Source of the DNA: Methylococcaceae bacterium UBA6146 | Lineage (GTDB): Bacteria; Pseudomonadota; Gammaproteobacteria; Methylococcales; Methylomonadaceae | NCBI GenBank assembly: GCA_002422395.1 | Contig: DIUY01000029.1 | Coordinates: forward strand, 207,992 to 271,991 | Reading direction: 5' to 3' | DNA length: 64,000 nt | Part shown: one piece after another, positions 18,203-27,788 of the stretch | Position numbering within the stretch: position 1 is the stretch's first letter | How the letters are laid out: every line of letters starts with the position of its first letter | Notes under the pieces: model-generated | Database searches by the model: none | What the model was told of the DNA's origin: nothing | The model's input: the letters and a program-made list of their open reading frames with translations, nothing else | Translations under genes and position numbers: made by a program

Positions 18203-19599
18203 CAGCTATAGACCCGCAACAACTCGACGCAAAAATTGCCGCCGCTTTCGGTGAATTGACCATTGATAAGGCATTAGTCCGGCAACTGAAAATCCGTGAA
18301 AAACGCACCATTCCTAGTTTCGTTGAGGAATGGTTGATTTCTCGCTTTAAAAAGCCAGATCAAAGTGATGCAGAAATTTATCAGGCCATCACCGACTTTA
18401 TGAGTCGGCATTTGCCCGCCAAAAATGAAAAAGAAAAAATCAAATACCGCTTACAGTCTGGTGAATCCATTGTTTTGCTGGATCGCTTTGATGTCCGCAT
18501 AGACATTAAAAAAAGCGAAAAATTATTGACCATTCCTTGTCTGGATGAACGTAACGCCCGTGTTTCTGATGACGTATTAAATTCTAACCAAATCCTGTTA
18601 GAAGGCGGGCAATGGGGCGCGGGGCGTTTGTTTGTACGGCCTGAAGGCAAAATAAACGTTATTGAGCTGACCGAATTCCATCCTATGCAATCAGGCAAAG
18701 TTCGGCTTGAACAGCTGGTAAAAGCGCGTGAAGAATTTACCACACGGGAATGGATAGCTCTGTTACTGAGGACGATGGGCTACGAACCCGCCGCTTATAA
18801 TGAAGACCAGCAAAACCATGTCATTCTGCGCCTGTTACCGCTCTTGCAAAACAACCTGAATTTAATGGAATTAGCCCCCAAAGGCACGGGCAAATCGTTC
18901 ATTTATTCAAACTTAAGCCGTTATGTTTGGCTAAACAGCGGCGGCGCATTAACCCAAGCGCAATTGTTTAAAAACTTAAATACTAAGGAAGTGGGCTTAT
19001 TGGGCCGCCATGATTTATTGGTGCTCGATGAAGGCCAGTCGATTAGCTTTAAGGGCGAGGACGACATACAGGCCAAGTTTAAAGACTATTTGGAATCCGG
19101 TCATTTCAGTATTGGCAACGATAAAATCACCAGTGAATGCGGGTTGATTGTATTGGCGAATATTGAGTTGTATCAAGGCCTGCCTCGGCAAAGCAACTAT
19201 ATCCGCCATTTGCCGGACATGTTTCATGAAAGCGCCTTAATGGATCGTTTTCACGTCATTATCCCTGGTTGGAAAATCCCGCGTTTTGAAACCCAAAACG
19301 CCGCCCAAGGTTTTGGCATAAAAGCCGATGTGTTTGGTGAATACCTGCATCAATTGCGGACAGTCAGTTTTGCCGAATTTCCGTTCGGCAAACCACCCAA
19401 CCTGACAGGCGACAGCCGCGATGTCAAAGCTGTTTCCCGCCTTGCTACTGCCTTGTCAAAACTATTACTACTCAATCCTGACCATCCTGATTATGAAGCT
19501 TATGTGTTGAATCCGGCGAAGGATTTGAGGGCAAGAGTCAGGACGCAATTGGCTGAACTTGACCCGCATGAGTTCTCGGCGGAGTTGAGGGTTTATTAA
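18199..19599 (+). CDS. brxL: BrxL-like ATPase lacking the Lon protease domain
   Basis: A 466-residue protein matching the N-terminal and AAA+ parts of BrxL. Walker A is APKGTGKSF at about residue 228-236, the Walker B region is LLVLDEGQ and a conserved DYLESGHFSIG segment follows. It ends right after RARVRTQLAELDPHEF, where longer BrxL proteins (about 680 residues) continue into the Lon-like domain. The only start available is TTG at 18199, overlapping the pglZ stop. Either a protease-less variant or a truncation at the boundary with the SIR2 gene. Confidence 0.85.
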   Translation: MTAIDPQQLDAKIAAAFGELTIDKALVRQLKIREKRTIPSFVEEWLISRFKKPDQSDAEIYQAITDFMSRHLPAKNEKEKIKYRLQSGESIVLLDRFDVRIDIKKSEKLLTIPCLDERNARVSDDVLNSNQILLEGGQWGAGRLFVRPEGKINVIELTEFHPMQSGKVRLEQLVKAREEFTTREWIALLLRTMGYEPAAYNEDQQNHVILRLLPLLQNNLNLMELAPKGTGKSFIYSNLSRYVWLNSGGALTQAQLFKNLNTKEVGLLGRHDLLVLDEGQSISFKGEDDIQAKFKDYLESGHFSIGNDKITSECGLIVLANIELYQGLPRQSNYIRHLPDMFHESALMDRFHVIIPGWKIPRFETQNAAQGFGIKADVFGEYLHQLRTVSFAEFPFGKPPNLTGDSRDVKAVSRLATALSKLLLLNPDHPDYEAYVLNPAKDLRARVRTQLAELDPHEFSAELRVY

Positions 19600-19642
19600 A
19601 GCTACTCTCAACAGAATCTTTAATTTATATATTGGTGAAAAT

Positions 19643-22600
19643 ATGGTAATTCAAGGTCGACTACTGGAAGCGTTAAAAAGTAAAAAACTGATATTATTTT
19701 CTGGTGCAGGTGTTGGGCAAGCAGCAGGGTTATTTGGTACAGCACAATTGCGTGATTACATATATGAAAAAGCTAATAATCTTAATTACCAAGGATCTTC
19801 AGATCAATCTTTTGAAAGATTAGCTGCCGATTTACAAAATAATCCAGCATTTGGTCGTGAGTGGTTAACTCGCACAGTAAGCGAATACTTTTGTAAACCA
19901 GCAAGTTATACGAATTTAGAATGCCACACTAAACTTTTAATGCTCAACTGCTTGGATTCAATTTTTACCACAAATTACGACATAGCCTTTGAACAAGCGA
20001 CAGCGCGAGCTATGCTAGATATTCGGGTAAGAGCATTAGATACAGTTTCAGGAGCAACTGCTCAAACGCCAAAAGACACTATAAACTGCTATAAACTGCA
20101 TGGTTGTGCTGATTATGTAACTAAATCCCCTCAACATGCACATCCGCTTGTTCTATCTCGAAAAGATTGGCAAATAGCAACGGAGAATAGAAAAGAAATT
20201 CTTAAAGAATTAACAACAAAAGTTAATAGCGGGTGTGTTGTCATCTTTGCAGGATTCAATTTATCAAATGGTGATAACTCTGATATAGCCAGAGCCGTAT
20301 TCGAAGGTAACGGGGATGTATTGAGATCAGATCATTGGCAGTCAAATTCCTGTTATGCACTAGTGATTAACCCATCAGAAGATGATAAAAAAAATTACAG
20401 GGAGGACTACTCTTGCGAAGTAATTCACGGGGATTTTTCCACGTTTGTTTCTGAACTTGAGGCGGCTTGTAAGTCGTTGGAAAAAAATGAATTTGTCATT
20501 AATGACAACACATCACAAATATGCCTTTCTGTTCTCAACTGTACTGAAACATTTACGAAGGATTTTTGGGATGAGATTTCAGATAGTTTCTTTATTTGGC
20601 ACGGTCAAACATTAGCCGAGACGATTAAAGAAAAATGCAGCCTAGATAATTGGCATGAACCACCTTCAATAAAAATGCTAACGAATAATCGCTATATCGA
20701 ACGCGATATTTTAAGCAAGGTTATTAGCGAATCTATCAAAGCAATCAAAGAAATATCGAAACACAAGAGAAATTATGTAATCTCTATAACTGGAGAGAGG
20801 GGAACAGGTAAAAGTGTCATTTTATTGCAACTTGCTAAATATTGTTACGAAACACTTAAGCAACCTATTATCTTTCTAAAAGAGGATGCGTTTCTTGAAG
20901 TGCAGTCAAAAAATGAAAATTCTCTTAGCATACAAGGCTGGGAAGCAAAATCACTTGATACGATACTTTCGCCTTTCTTTGATAGGGCTGAGTCAGTAGT
21001 CCCAATACTAATAGCTGACAATCAACCTCATCGAAAGTTAAAAGCTATACAACTCGCTGGATACTTGAGTAATCATGGCAAGCCATGCTTACTAATTATT
21101 TCTGAGCATGGTTCATCTGAAAATATTGATTTAAGTAATAAGCAAATAAATATTCCATCTCTATTATCAAACACCGAGATCGATAGGCTGTTTGATAAAT
21201 TATCAGTTGATCGCCCTGCTATATTAGAAAAACGAGATATTCTTTTGTATAGTGCTAAACAAGAAAAAGACATTCTTATAATCATGTACGAATGGTTGGA
21301 CGAAAATTTTAGACCATTCACACGGATTATATCTGATACAGCTAGCCAGATTTCAAAATCGAATCTTCTAAGGCAAGTTTATATTTTGATTGCAACTTTT
21401 CATGTCGCTGGATACAAACCATCATTATCTTTGATAATACGTGCCGCCGATTATCCCGCCGATAACGTTTTAACTTCTCTAAAAAACGGAGATTTTGGTC
21501 TTCGTCTTTCTTCTGATGCAATGGTTTTATATAGACACTCACTTATTTCTAGTAGATTATTGGCTGAAATGGGAGTAACAACGCTAGACCAACTAAAAGC
21601 CATAATCTCTTGTATAAAAAAAGGCAGTGCCTCGGATGTTCGATTTTTTAAAGATTTTCTCGATTATTTATTCAATTTAGGCAATCCTAGTTTTACTGTT
21701 TCCGATATTGAAGCTATTAAGGAAGCGACTGAACAAAACACTGTTTTCAATAGTGAATGGGACTTGCACCATAAATACGCTGCTTATCTTGCTCGAGATT
21801 CTTATGATCTTTCGTATTATCAAGAAGCTAGACGTTATTGTGATAAAGCCCTTTCTTTAGCTGTTGATGATAGCAATCGCTCTAGTATTTATCACACGTT
21901 AGGAAATATTGAATATAAACAATACCAAATATGCCATGATAAAAATCCAGAATTAGCAAAAGGATGTTATGAGCGAGCAGTTGAAAAATTTGAATTAAGT
22001 AAGCAATTAAGGTCTTATCAAACTGAACATGCTTACGTTACTCATATTGATTTCATAAATTTTCAATTAAATACAATTCATAGCAACTCTTTGGATTGTG
22101 AAGCAAAAATAGTTGAGCTTACAGCTAGTAAATTTGCAACATTTTGGGAGGCTTTAAAAGTTGTTGACAAAGACCAACAGCGTTTTTTGAGTGATAGATT
22201 TAGAAGTGAAAAAAAGCTCGTATGGAATGAATTGAAAAAAAATATAAGGGAGTATATAGAAGAAAATGCGTATCAGTTAAAACCAAATAAGATATTATTT
22301 GATTGTTACCTAGATCAATGTCTAACTGAGAAAAGTAAGAGTTCTCGCGAGAGAATCAATTATCTATATAATTTGCACGCGGAAAATCGTGATCCTGATA
22401 TATTAATTCCACTGATGGAAGGAATGAAAAGATCTTTTTTATTAAGTGCGGAATCTCGTTCAGATATCCTCCGATCAATTGCCAGTGAATTGTTTGACTC
22501 TACATCCCCCATTTCGAACTTTACTCGTGCGCGTGGGATTAGACTACTAGCAATTGACTCTTTTGTTTCCAGAAAATTTGAATATCTTACAAGACATGTG

Positions 22601-22978
22601 CTTAAAAATGCTGCAAATCTCTATCAGGAAATACGTCCTCGATTTTTAGAATTTGAATATATATTGCCGCATGAATACTACAGTAGCGCAGGCGTAAATG
22701 ATGAATCTGCATTAAAGCTTTTTTTAGATCACGGTTCAAACTGCTTTTACAATGTGAAATCAGCAGAAGTAATGGAGCTTACTTTTAATAGACGCTCAAA
22801 TGCAGCGCAACAAAATGCTTCAAAGTTCACATATTTATCGAGTACTCGTTTAGGTGATTTTCCTCTCAAGGTTCCTACGTTGGAAATTATCTCCACTAAT
22901 AATATTTTTACAGCAAAGTGTATTGTTCAGTACTCGGCTTTTGGTATGAGTGGAAATTTACTAAAACCTTCAACATAA
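19643..22978 (+). CDS. SIR2 - P-loop NTPase - TPR defence protein (Avs-like)
   Basis: A 1111-residue protein. Residues 1 to about 260 form a SIR2-like domain: LILFSGAGVG, IFTTNYDIAFE and YKLHGC are the NAD-site elements, so NAD degradation is the likely effector activity. A P-loop (SITGERGTGKSVILL) lies at about 380-395 and a STAND-type NTPase follows. Helical repeat segments at about 720-800 (YYQEARRYCDKALSL, YERAVEKFELSKQL) look like TPRs acting as sensor. This order matches the Avs/STAND class with a SIR2 effector (Avs5-like). Base composition is clearly more AT-rich than its neighbours, suggesting separate acquisition. It sits 43 bases after brxL. Confidence 0.82.
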   Translation: MVIQGRLLEALKSKKLILFSGAGVGQAAGLFGTAQLRDYIYEKANNLNYQGSSDQSFERLAADLQNNPAFGREWLTRTVSEYFCKPASYTNLECHTKLLMLNCLDSIFTTNYDIAFEQATARAMLDIRVRALDTVSGATAQTPKDTINCYKLHGCADYVTKSPQHAHPLVLSRKDWQIATENRKEILKELTTKVNSGCVVIFAGFNLSNGDNSDIARAVFEGNGDVLRSDHWQSNSCYALVINPSEDDKKNYREDYSCEVIHGDFSTFVSELEAACKSLEKNEFVINDNTSQICLSVLNCTETFTKDFWDEISDSFFIWHGQTLAETIKEKCSLDNWHEPPSIKMLTNNRYIERDILSKVISESIKAIKEISKHKRNYVISITGERGTGKSVILLQLAKYCYETLKQPIIFLKEDAFLEVQSKNENSLSIQGWEAKSLDTILSPFFDRAESVVPILIADNQPHRKLKAIQLAGYLSNHGKPCLLIISEHGSSENIDLSNKQINIPSLLSNTEIDRLFDKLSVDRPAILEKRDILLYSAKQEKDILIIMYEWLDENFRPFTRIISDTASQISKSNLLRQVYILIATFHVAGYKPSLSLIIRAADYPADNVLTSLKNGDFGLRLSSDAMVLYRHSLISSRLLAEMGVTTLDQLKAIISCIKKGSASDVRFFKDFLDYLFNLGNPSFTVSDIEAIKEATEQNTVFNSEWDLHHKYAAYLARDSYDLSYYQEARRYCDKALSLAVDDSNRSSIYHTLGNIEYKQYQICHDKNPELAKGCYERAVEKFELSKQLRSYQTEHAYVTHIDFINFQLNTIHSNSLDCEAKIVELTASKFATFWEALKVVDKDQQRFLSDRFRSEKKLVWNELKKNIREYIEENAYQLKPNKILFDCYLDQCLTEKSKSSRERINYLYNLHAENRDPDILIPLMEGMKRSFLLSAESRSDILRSIASELFDSTSPISNFTRARGIRLLAIDSFVSRKFEYLTRHVLKNAANLYQEIRPRFLEFEYILPHEYYSSAGVNDESALKLFLDHGSNCFYNVKSAEVMELTFNRRSNAAQQNASKFTYLSSTRLGDFPLKVPTLEIISTNNIFTAKCIVQYSAFGMSGNLLKPST

Positions 22979-22992
22979 ATTTTGCAAGGGTT

Positions 22993-25521
22993 TTAAATTA
23001 AATCAAACACCTTTTTTCTTGGTAAGAGCCTCCCACTCCTGCCCATTACCATATCAATATAACCCCCCTTCAACTCCGGCCCAAAGCTAATATGCACAGG
23101 CCGGTTTTCACCATAAAAATACAACCTGTCAAACGATGTGTTTGCCGCTATCCAATTGGCAACTTCACGCATGTTTTCATCTTCGACGATAAAATCAACG
23201 GCTGCTCCTAAGCGTGGGCAGATTAGGTTGCCTTTGCTGTTGCGTTCATGGGCGGCGTGTTGGTCGAGTTTGGGAGCGACGCGGTGCTTGATGTGTTTGC
23301 CGAGTTCGTGGGAGCAAAAGCCATAGGTCAGGCGGATCATGCCGAAGTAGTCAATGACCGGATCGAGTATGTGCGTTGCTAGGTCATACAAGGCGGTGTA
23401 GCTGTCCGGCTGTTTGGGCAGGTTTGGGAGTCCCGTGGCGTGTTGGGTTTCGCCGCATTCCAGCAATTGTCGGTAGCTGAGGTAACGTCCGCATAGGCTG
23501 TCTATGTCAGGAATAGTATGGCTGCGTACCAGTTGGAAGCCGTCAATGGCCCAACGGGCGTTGGCCAAGGTTTCCTGAAAGTCATTCGGTTTAGGGCCGT
23601 AGCCGGACAAGTCGAACAACCCTAAGGCTTGGAGTTGTTCGTCAAAATGTGCTTGTTCCGCGTAGTTGGGGAATTCTTCGTTGATGAAACGGGATTTCAA
23701 GTACAAATAAGAAGGCTCATAGTCTTCGCCATATTGGTAAAGGTCAAAAGTCTGTTCCCGCAAGTTGATTTTGACCCGTTCCAACAAGCGCGGTAGTGGC
23801 TGGCCGATAAAATCATCGTAGCGCATTAGGCTGAGTTTGCCGGATTGGCTGTGGATTTTGATTAAATCGGCCTGTTCAATATCGCCATAAAGCACCGTCC
23901 CGCAGCCAACATAAATTCTAAGCGGCACAGGCAATTCGTTGACTTGGCTGCTGTGGACGTGTAAGGCCGCTTCGGTATCAAGATAGCCCAAGCCTTGTTC
24001 GGCGGCTTGTTGACAGGCGGCGGCGATACGTTCGGGCTTGCCGAGTTGGAACAGTTCGGTTTGGGCTTGGCTGATGGCTTGCGGGTAATCACCGAAAAAG
24101 ACTTTGATGTCGTTTTGCAAAGTATTGTCTAAGTGCTTGTAAGGCTTGCGTCTGGAAAACGTTTGCAACGCAAAATAGGTCAACAAGTCGTTAATGCGGG
24201 TTTTCCGTGTTTGTTCCAGTAGCGGCGGCTCGGTGTGTTCGAGCAGATAACGCAAGGCTTTATTGACTGAACCAAAGCCTTCAGTGAGTGCCAAGGGATT
24301 GGCAATTTCGTTTTTTTCGGGCAAACGGCCTAACATCAAGGCCTGCTGCCAAAGCGGTTCGATTAGGGTTTGATGGAGCTGGTGCCGCTGGGTGGAGCGT
24401 GATATTTTTTGGGCTTCTGGCCTTATGGGGCGGGCGGATAGGCGTAAATGATTCCGTGTGCTACATTGCCGCCCCAATAAAAAACCTTGTTCGGCATCGG
24501 CATCTTTAAACACATAGAAAATGCCGGGGGCAACCGGGATGGCTTCCCTGTCCAGCACATCTTCCAAAAAACCTTTCAATTCCGTTTGGCTGAAATACTT
24601 TTGGAACGTGCCACGCTGCGTCAACACACCATCATTAAAGGTGATCCCTTTGAAGGCGTTTTGGTTAATCAGCATCGCCGAAACCACTAACAGGCGTTGG
24701 CTTAATTGGTATGCACCCGCCAGGGCTTCGATGCGTTCTTGTACATCTTCGATGACATTGATGACAAAACCCAAATTGACGATGTCAGCCGGATGTTTCG
24801 GGTTTTCCGGCGCATAGTGCGGGTCCCAACCGGACACATCGATCTGGTTGGCAGTCAAATTGCGGATGTCGTCACCACGTCCACAACCATAATCGAAAAC
24901 GGACAAAGTGCCGTCCAAATAACCATGCCTGGCTAGGCACTGCATGGGTGCTGACAGGTTGTTGCGGGACAAAGCGGTCAGATGCCGAGAGACCGTTGTG
25001 GTTTCCACTTTGGCAAGCGCGGTACTGTCGCCCTCTTGGTTGCCTATAGCCACAAATTGGCCGTTTATCAGTTGAAAACCACTCGCGGCAATCAGCGTTT
25101 CCCAGTTTTTTTGAAAACCAATGGTCACGGGATTGTCGAACAATCCCAATTGTTCGGCAGTTTGGGTCAATTCATGAAATTCAGCCTGACGCGGATGGTC
25201 GGCACTAAGTAACAACTCTTTGCGGTGGAGGATCGGCGGGTTAAATGAGTGTTGGTAATTACGCTTTTCGACCCGCTCGGTTGTTAAATCAATCCGGTAA
25301 CTATAAGCCAAGGCTGGGAAGGGGGAATCCAGAAAGTCGATATAGGACAACAGCGACACGTATTGGCCATTGCTTGGATATTTGATGACATTGTAATCTT
25401 TGTCGGCTTGCACATTAGCGAGGGCTTCGGCTTGGGCAACCCGTTCCCTGACCACGCTATCTTGTGATGTGGTCAGGCTACAATGCCAGTAATAATGGTT
25501 GAGGACTTTCTTGCCCTGCAT
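22993..25521 (-). CDS. DNA phosphorothioation-associated putative methyltransferase
   Basis: An 842-residue protein resembling the family known as DNA phosphorothioation-associated putative methyltransferase. The SAM-binding motif VFDYGCGRGDD is at about residue 208-218, preceded by TVSRHLTALSRN and followed by SGWDPHYAP and LGFVINVIED. The long C-terminal half has no recognised catalytic motif. Its family usually sits beside dnd-type sulfur-modification genes; here the only other such gene is the dndA-like gene two bases upstream in the same operon. It is convergent with the SIR2 gene. Confidence 0.82.
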   Translation of the reverse strand: MQGKKVLNHYYWHCSLTTSQDSVVRERVAQAEALANVQADKDYNVIKYPSNGQYVSLLSYIDFLDSPFPALAYSYRIDLTTERVEKRNYQHSFNPPILHRKELLLSADHPRQAEFHELTQTAEQLGLFDNPVTIGFQKNWETLIAASGFQLINGQFVAIGNQEGDSTALAKVETTTVSRHLTALSRNNLSAPMQCLARHGYLDGTLSVFDYGCGRGDDIRNLTANQIDVSGWDPHYAPENPKHPADIVNLGFVINVIEDVQERIEALAGAYQLSQRLLVVSAMLINQNAFKGITFNDGVLTQRGTFQKYFSQTELKGFLEDVLDREAIPVAPGIFYVFKDADAEQGFLLGRQCSTRNHLRLSARPIRPEAQKISRSTQRHQLHQTLIEPLWQQALMLGRLPEKNEIANPLALTEGFGSVNKALRYLLEHTEPPLLEQTRKTRINDLLTYFALQTFSRRKPYKHLDNTLQNDIKVFFGDYPQAISQAQTELFQLGKPERIAAACQQAAEQGLGYLDTEAALHVHSSQVNELPVPLRIYVGCGTVLYGDIEQADLIKIHSQSGKLSLMRYDDFIGQPLPRLLERVKINLREQTFDLYQYGEDYEPSYLYLKSRFINEEFPNYAEQAHFDEQLQALGLFDLSGYGPKPNDFQETLANARWAIDGFQLVRSHTIPDIDSLCGRYLSYRQLLECGETQHATGLPNLPKQPDSYTALYDLATHILDPVIDYFGMIRLTYGFCSHELGKHIKHRVAPKLDQHAAHERNSKGNLICPRLGAAVDFIVEDENMREVANWIAANTSFDRLYFYGENRPVHISFGPELKGGYIDMVMGRSGRLLPRKKVFDLI

Positions 25522-25523
25522 GG

Positions 25524-26762
25524 TTATTCCGATGCTAATTTACGTAACCGGATAACGGCTTCGCAAATGGCTAGGCCAGCTTGCTCGATGTCGGTTGCGG
25601 TCGTGTATCGGCCAAAGCTGATTCTGACTGCACCATACAAGCTATCCCCTTCAATGCCCATTGCCCTGAGCACATGGGAAGGTTCGATAGCCCCGCTATT
25701 ACAGGCCGATCCGCTAGAAATAGCTACACTGTCACGTAGGGCAATCAGCAGAGCATCGGCACCGACCCCATCAAAACTGATATTCACGATATGAGGTACG
25801 GCTTGTTGTTGGTTACCATGCCAATGGACGCCTTCGAGCTTACTTAAGGCGACACGCAACGTTTGCCGTAATTGCCTGCAATGTCCCGCATCTGCTTCTT
25901 GCCTTGCACAGGCCAAGGCAAGAGCCGCCGCCATACCGGCTATTTGGTGGGTCGGCAATGTGCCAGGACGCAAACCAAATTCTTGCCCGCCACCATAAAC
26001 AAGTGGTTTCAAGCGCGTGTTTTTACGGTTGCTGACATACAAACAACCGATACCTTTTGGGCCGTAGAACTTGTGGGCGGACAACGATAAAAAAGTAATC
26101 GGCAGTGCTGATAGATCAATCGGCACTTTACCTGCACTTTGGGCGGCATCAACATGGAACGCGATGCCTTTTGCTTCCAGCGCATGGGCTATACAACCAA
26201 TGTCTTGCATAACCCCTGTTTCGTTATTGACGTGCATCAGGGAAACCAACGCCGTTTCGTCAGTAAGGGCATTGAGGATGCTGTCCAAGGCCAACACGCC
26301 ATCACTGCCGGGACGCAGGTAAGTGACCCTTATGCCTTGTGATTCAAGATGGCGGCAGCAATCCAGCACGGATTTATGTTCATAGGCTGACGTGACAATG
26401 TGGTTACCTAGGTTTCGGTAGCCTAACATGAAACCGCTGATGGCTAGGTTGTTGGATTCGGTTGCACCGGAGGTGAATAGGATGTCTTTGGGGTTGCACC
26501 GTAAGCCATGCGCCATTGCTGAGCGGGCGTTTTCAATTGCCGAAGCGGCGTTCTGGCCATAACTATGCTGGCCTGATGCTGCATTCGCAAAATTGCCAGA
26601 ACTTGTCAGGTAGGGCAGCATTGCATCGACAGCTTCTGGCGCCATAGGTGTTGTTGCCGCGTAATCAAGATAGGCTGGAATTTTCAATGGGATAACGGTG
26701 TAAGGTTTAGAAGGGGTCTGGCATTTTATCCTAAATCCACACAAATTCGGTTTACCCCCCAC
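25524..26762 (-). CDS. Cysteine desulfurase (DndA/IscS-like)
   Basis: A PLP-dependent cysteine desulfurase that would supply persulfide sulfur. The conserved AYLDYAATTPM N-terminus, the PLP lysine in LSAHKFYGPKG and the catalytic Cys in SSGSACNSGA are present. The start is uncertain: the frame opens with GTG at 26762, but conserved sequence begins about 25 residues later, where only a TTG at 26687 is available. Pairing with the phosphorothioation-associated methyltransferase suggests a DndA role, though a general IscS/NifS function cannot be ruled out. Confidence 0.82.
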   Translation of the reverse strand: MGGKPNLCGFRIKCQTPSKPYTVIPLKIPAYLDYAATTPMAPEAVDAMLPYLTSSGNFANAASGQHSYGQNAASAIENARSAMAHGLRCNPKDILFTSGATESNNLAISGFMLGYRNLGNHIVTSAYEHKSVLDCCRHLESQGIRVTYLRPGSDGVLALDSILNALTDETALVSLMHVNNETGVMQDIGCIAHALEAKGIAFHVDAAQSAGKVPIDLSALPITFLSLSAHKFYGPKGIGCLYVSNRKNTRLKPLVYGGGQEFGLRPGTLPTHQIAGMAAALALACARQEADAGHCRQLRQTLRVALSKLEGVHWHGNQQQAVPHIVNISFDGVGADALLIALRDSVAISSGSACNSGAIEPSHVLRAMGIEGDSLYGAVRISFGRYTTATDIEQAGLAICEAVIRLRKLASE

Positions 26763-26957
26763 ATTTTATTGCCGATCCTAAGATTTTGGTTTCGCTGGGG
26801 TACGACAACGATCCCTTCATTTTCGGGCCGTAAGGTTGTAATAAGACCCAAGCACACCCATCACCAACTCCGTTCTCGATTGTCCACAGAAACAATATCC
26901 GCCTCTATAAAACAATTAAGCCTGTCTGCCATAAAGTTACGCTGAAGTTGCCTTAAC

Positions 26958-27788
26958 TTATTTTATTTCTAAACGATAACGACCCAAACCCAACCCTGTT
27001 TGCCCACCGGCATGCAACCATAAACCGGCCCCTAGCAATTCGGCCCCTGTTCGACTCACCTGGGTTAACTTCAAGACATAATAGCAGCCAGTGATTTTTC
27101 TCTGATTCTTACCTAAAAACAAACTCGTACTATGCTGTGTGTGAATTCGGCAATACCAGTAATGATCAGCTTTTGCAAAACTTTCCGCATCCCCAAAGTG
27201 GTTGCGTAGTCTCTGGATGCGAGTCTTCAAAGCAGCCAAAAGCGGATCCTCATGTTGATGCTTACTGACTAACGGGGTAATAAAATGAACCTCAACATCA
27301 GCAGCGACAGATGGCCAATACTGAGCATAAGTTAATTTTGATTTGGCGGTGAAACGGCCGCGGGTAAACAAAATTGCTCGCGATTGCCAATCGGTTACCC
27401 GTAGCAGCTGCATACCCTCTTGTCCCCACCAATCCAAATGCGGTAACTGTAAAAAAAGTCCTCTGATCCAATTTTCGGCAGCTTGGGAAGCCATTCCCAG
27501 CAATAGCACGGTCACAGCAATAGCGTTTTTATCGATCTGCCAGTCATGTAAAACATAGGCGGGTAATGCTTCTGGATCTTGTGGCTTAAAGACACGCGGG
27601 TAGTCGCAATAGGGGGCAATAGCACACTCTGCGCAACGTGCTTCAGCGTAAGGACAGACTTGAGAGAACAGCGCATGCCCCAAAATACCGCGAATACGAC
27701 TACCGATATAATAATCCGTTGCAGGCACATCAGGTATTTTCCAATGGGCAGTAAAGCCGCTGACGGCAATGCCCCAGCCATTGCTCAT
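26958..27788 (-). CDS. cas6: CRISPR pre-crRNA endoribonuclease Cas6
   Basis: A 276-residue RAMP protein. The C-terminal glycine-rich loop LHAGGQTGLGLGRYRLEI is the Cas6/RAMP signature, and a cysteine cluster (Cys45, 52, 55, 61, in CPYAEARCAECAIAPYC) is common in type III-linked Cas6. It would cut the repeat at the 3' base of its hairpin, leaving an 8-nt handle. The start at 27788 overlaps the stop of the upstream RAMP gene (ATGA). It is the last gene of the seven-gene type III operon. Confidence 0.88.
   Translation of the reverse strand: MSNGWGIAVSGFTAHWKIPDVPATDYYIGSRIRGILGHALFSQVCPYAEARCAECAIAPYCDYPRVFKPQDPEALPAYVLHDWQIDKNAIAVTVLLLGMASQAAENWIRGLFLQLPHLDWWGQEGMQLLRVTDWQSRAILFTRGRFTAKSKLTYAQYWPSVAADVEVHFITPLVSKHQHEDPLLAALKTRIQRLRNHFGDAESFAKADHYWYCRIHTQHSTSLFLGKNQRKITGCYYVLKLTQVSRTGAELLGAGLWLHAGGQTGLGLGRYRLEIK

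Noticed and set aside
19643..22978. Thoeris or prokaryotic-Argonaute-associated SIR2
   Set aside because: There is no TIR-domain partner and no Argonaute gene; the P-loop and TPR parts in the same chain fit an Avs-like protein instead.
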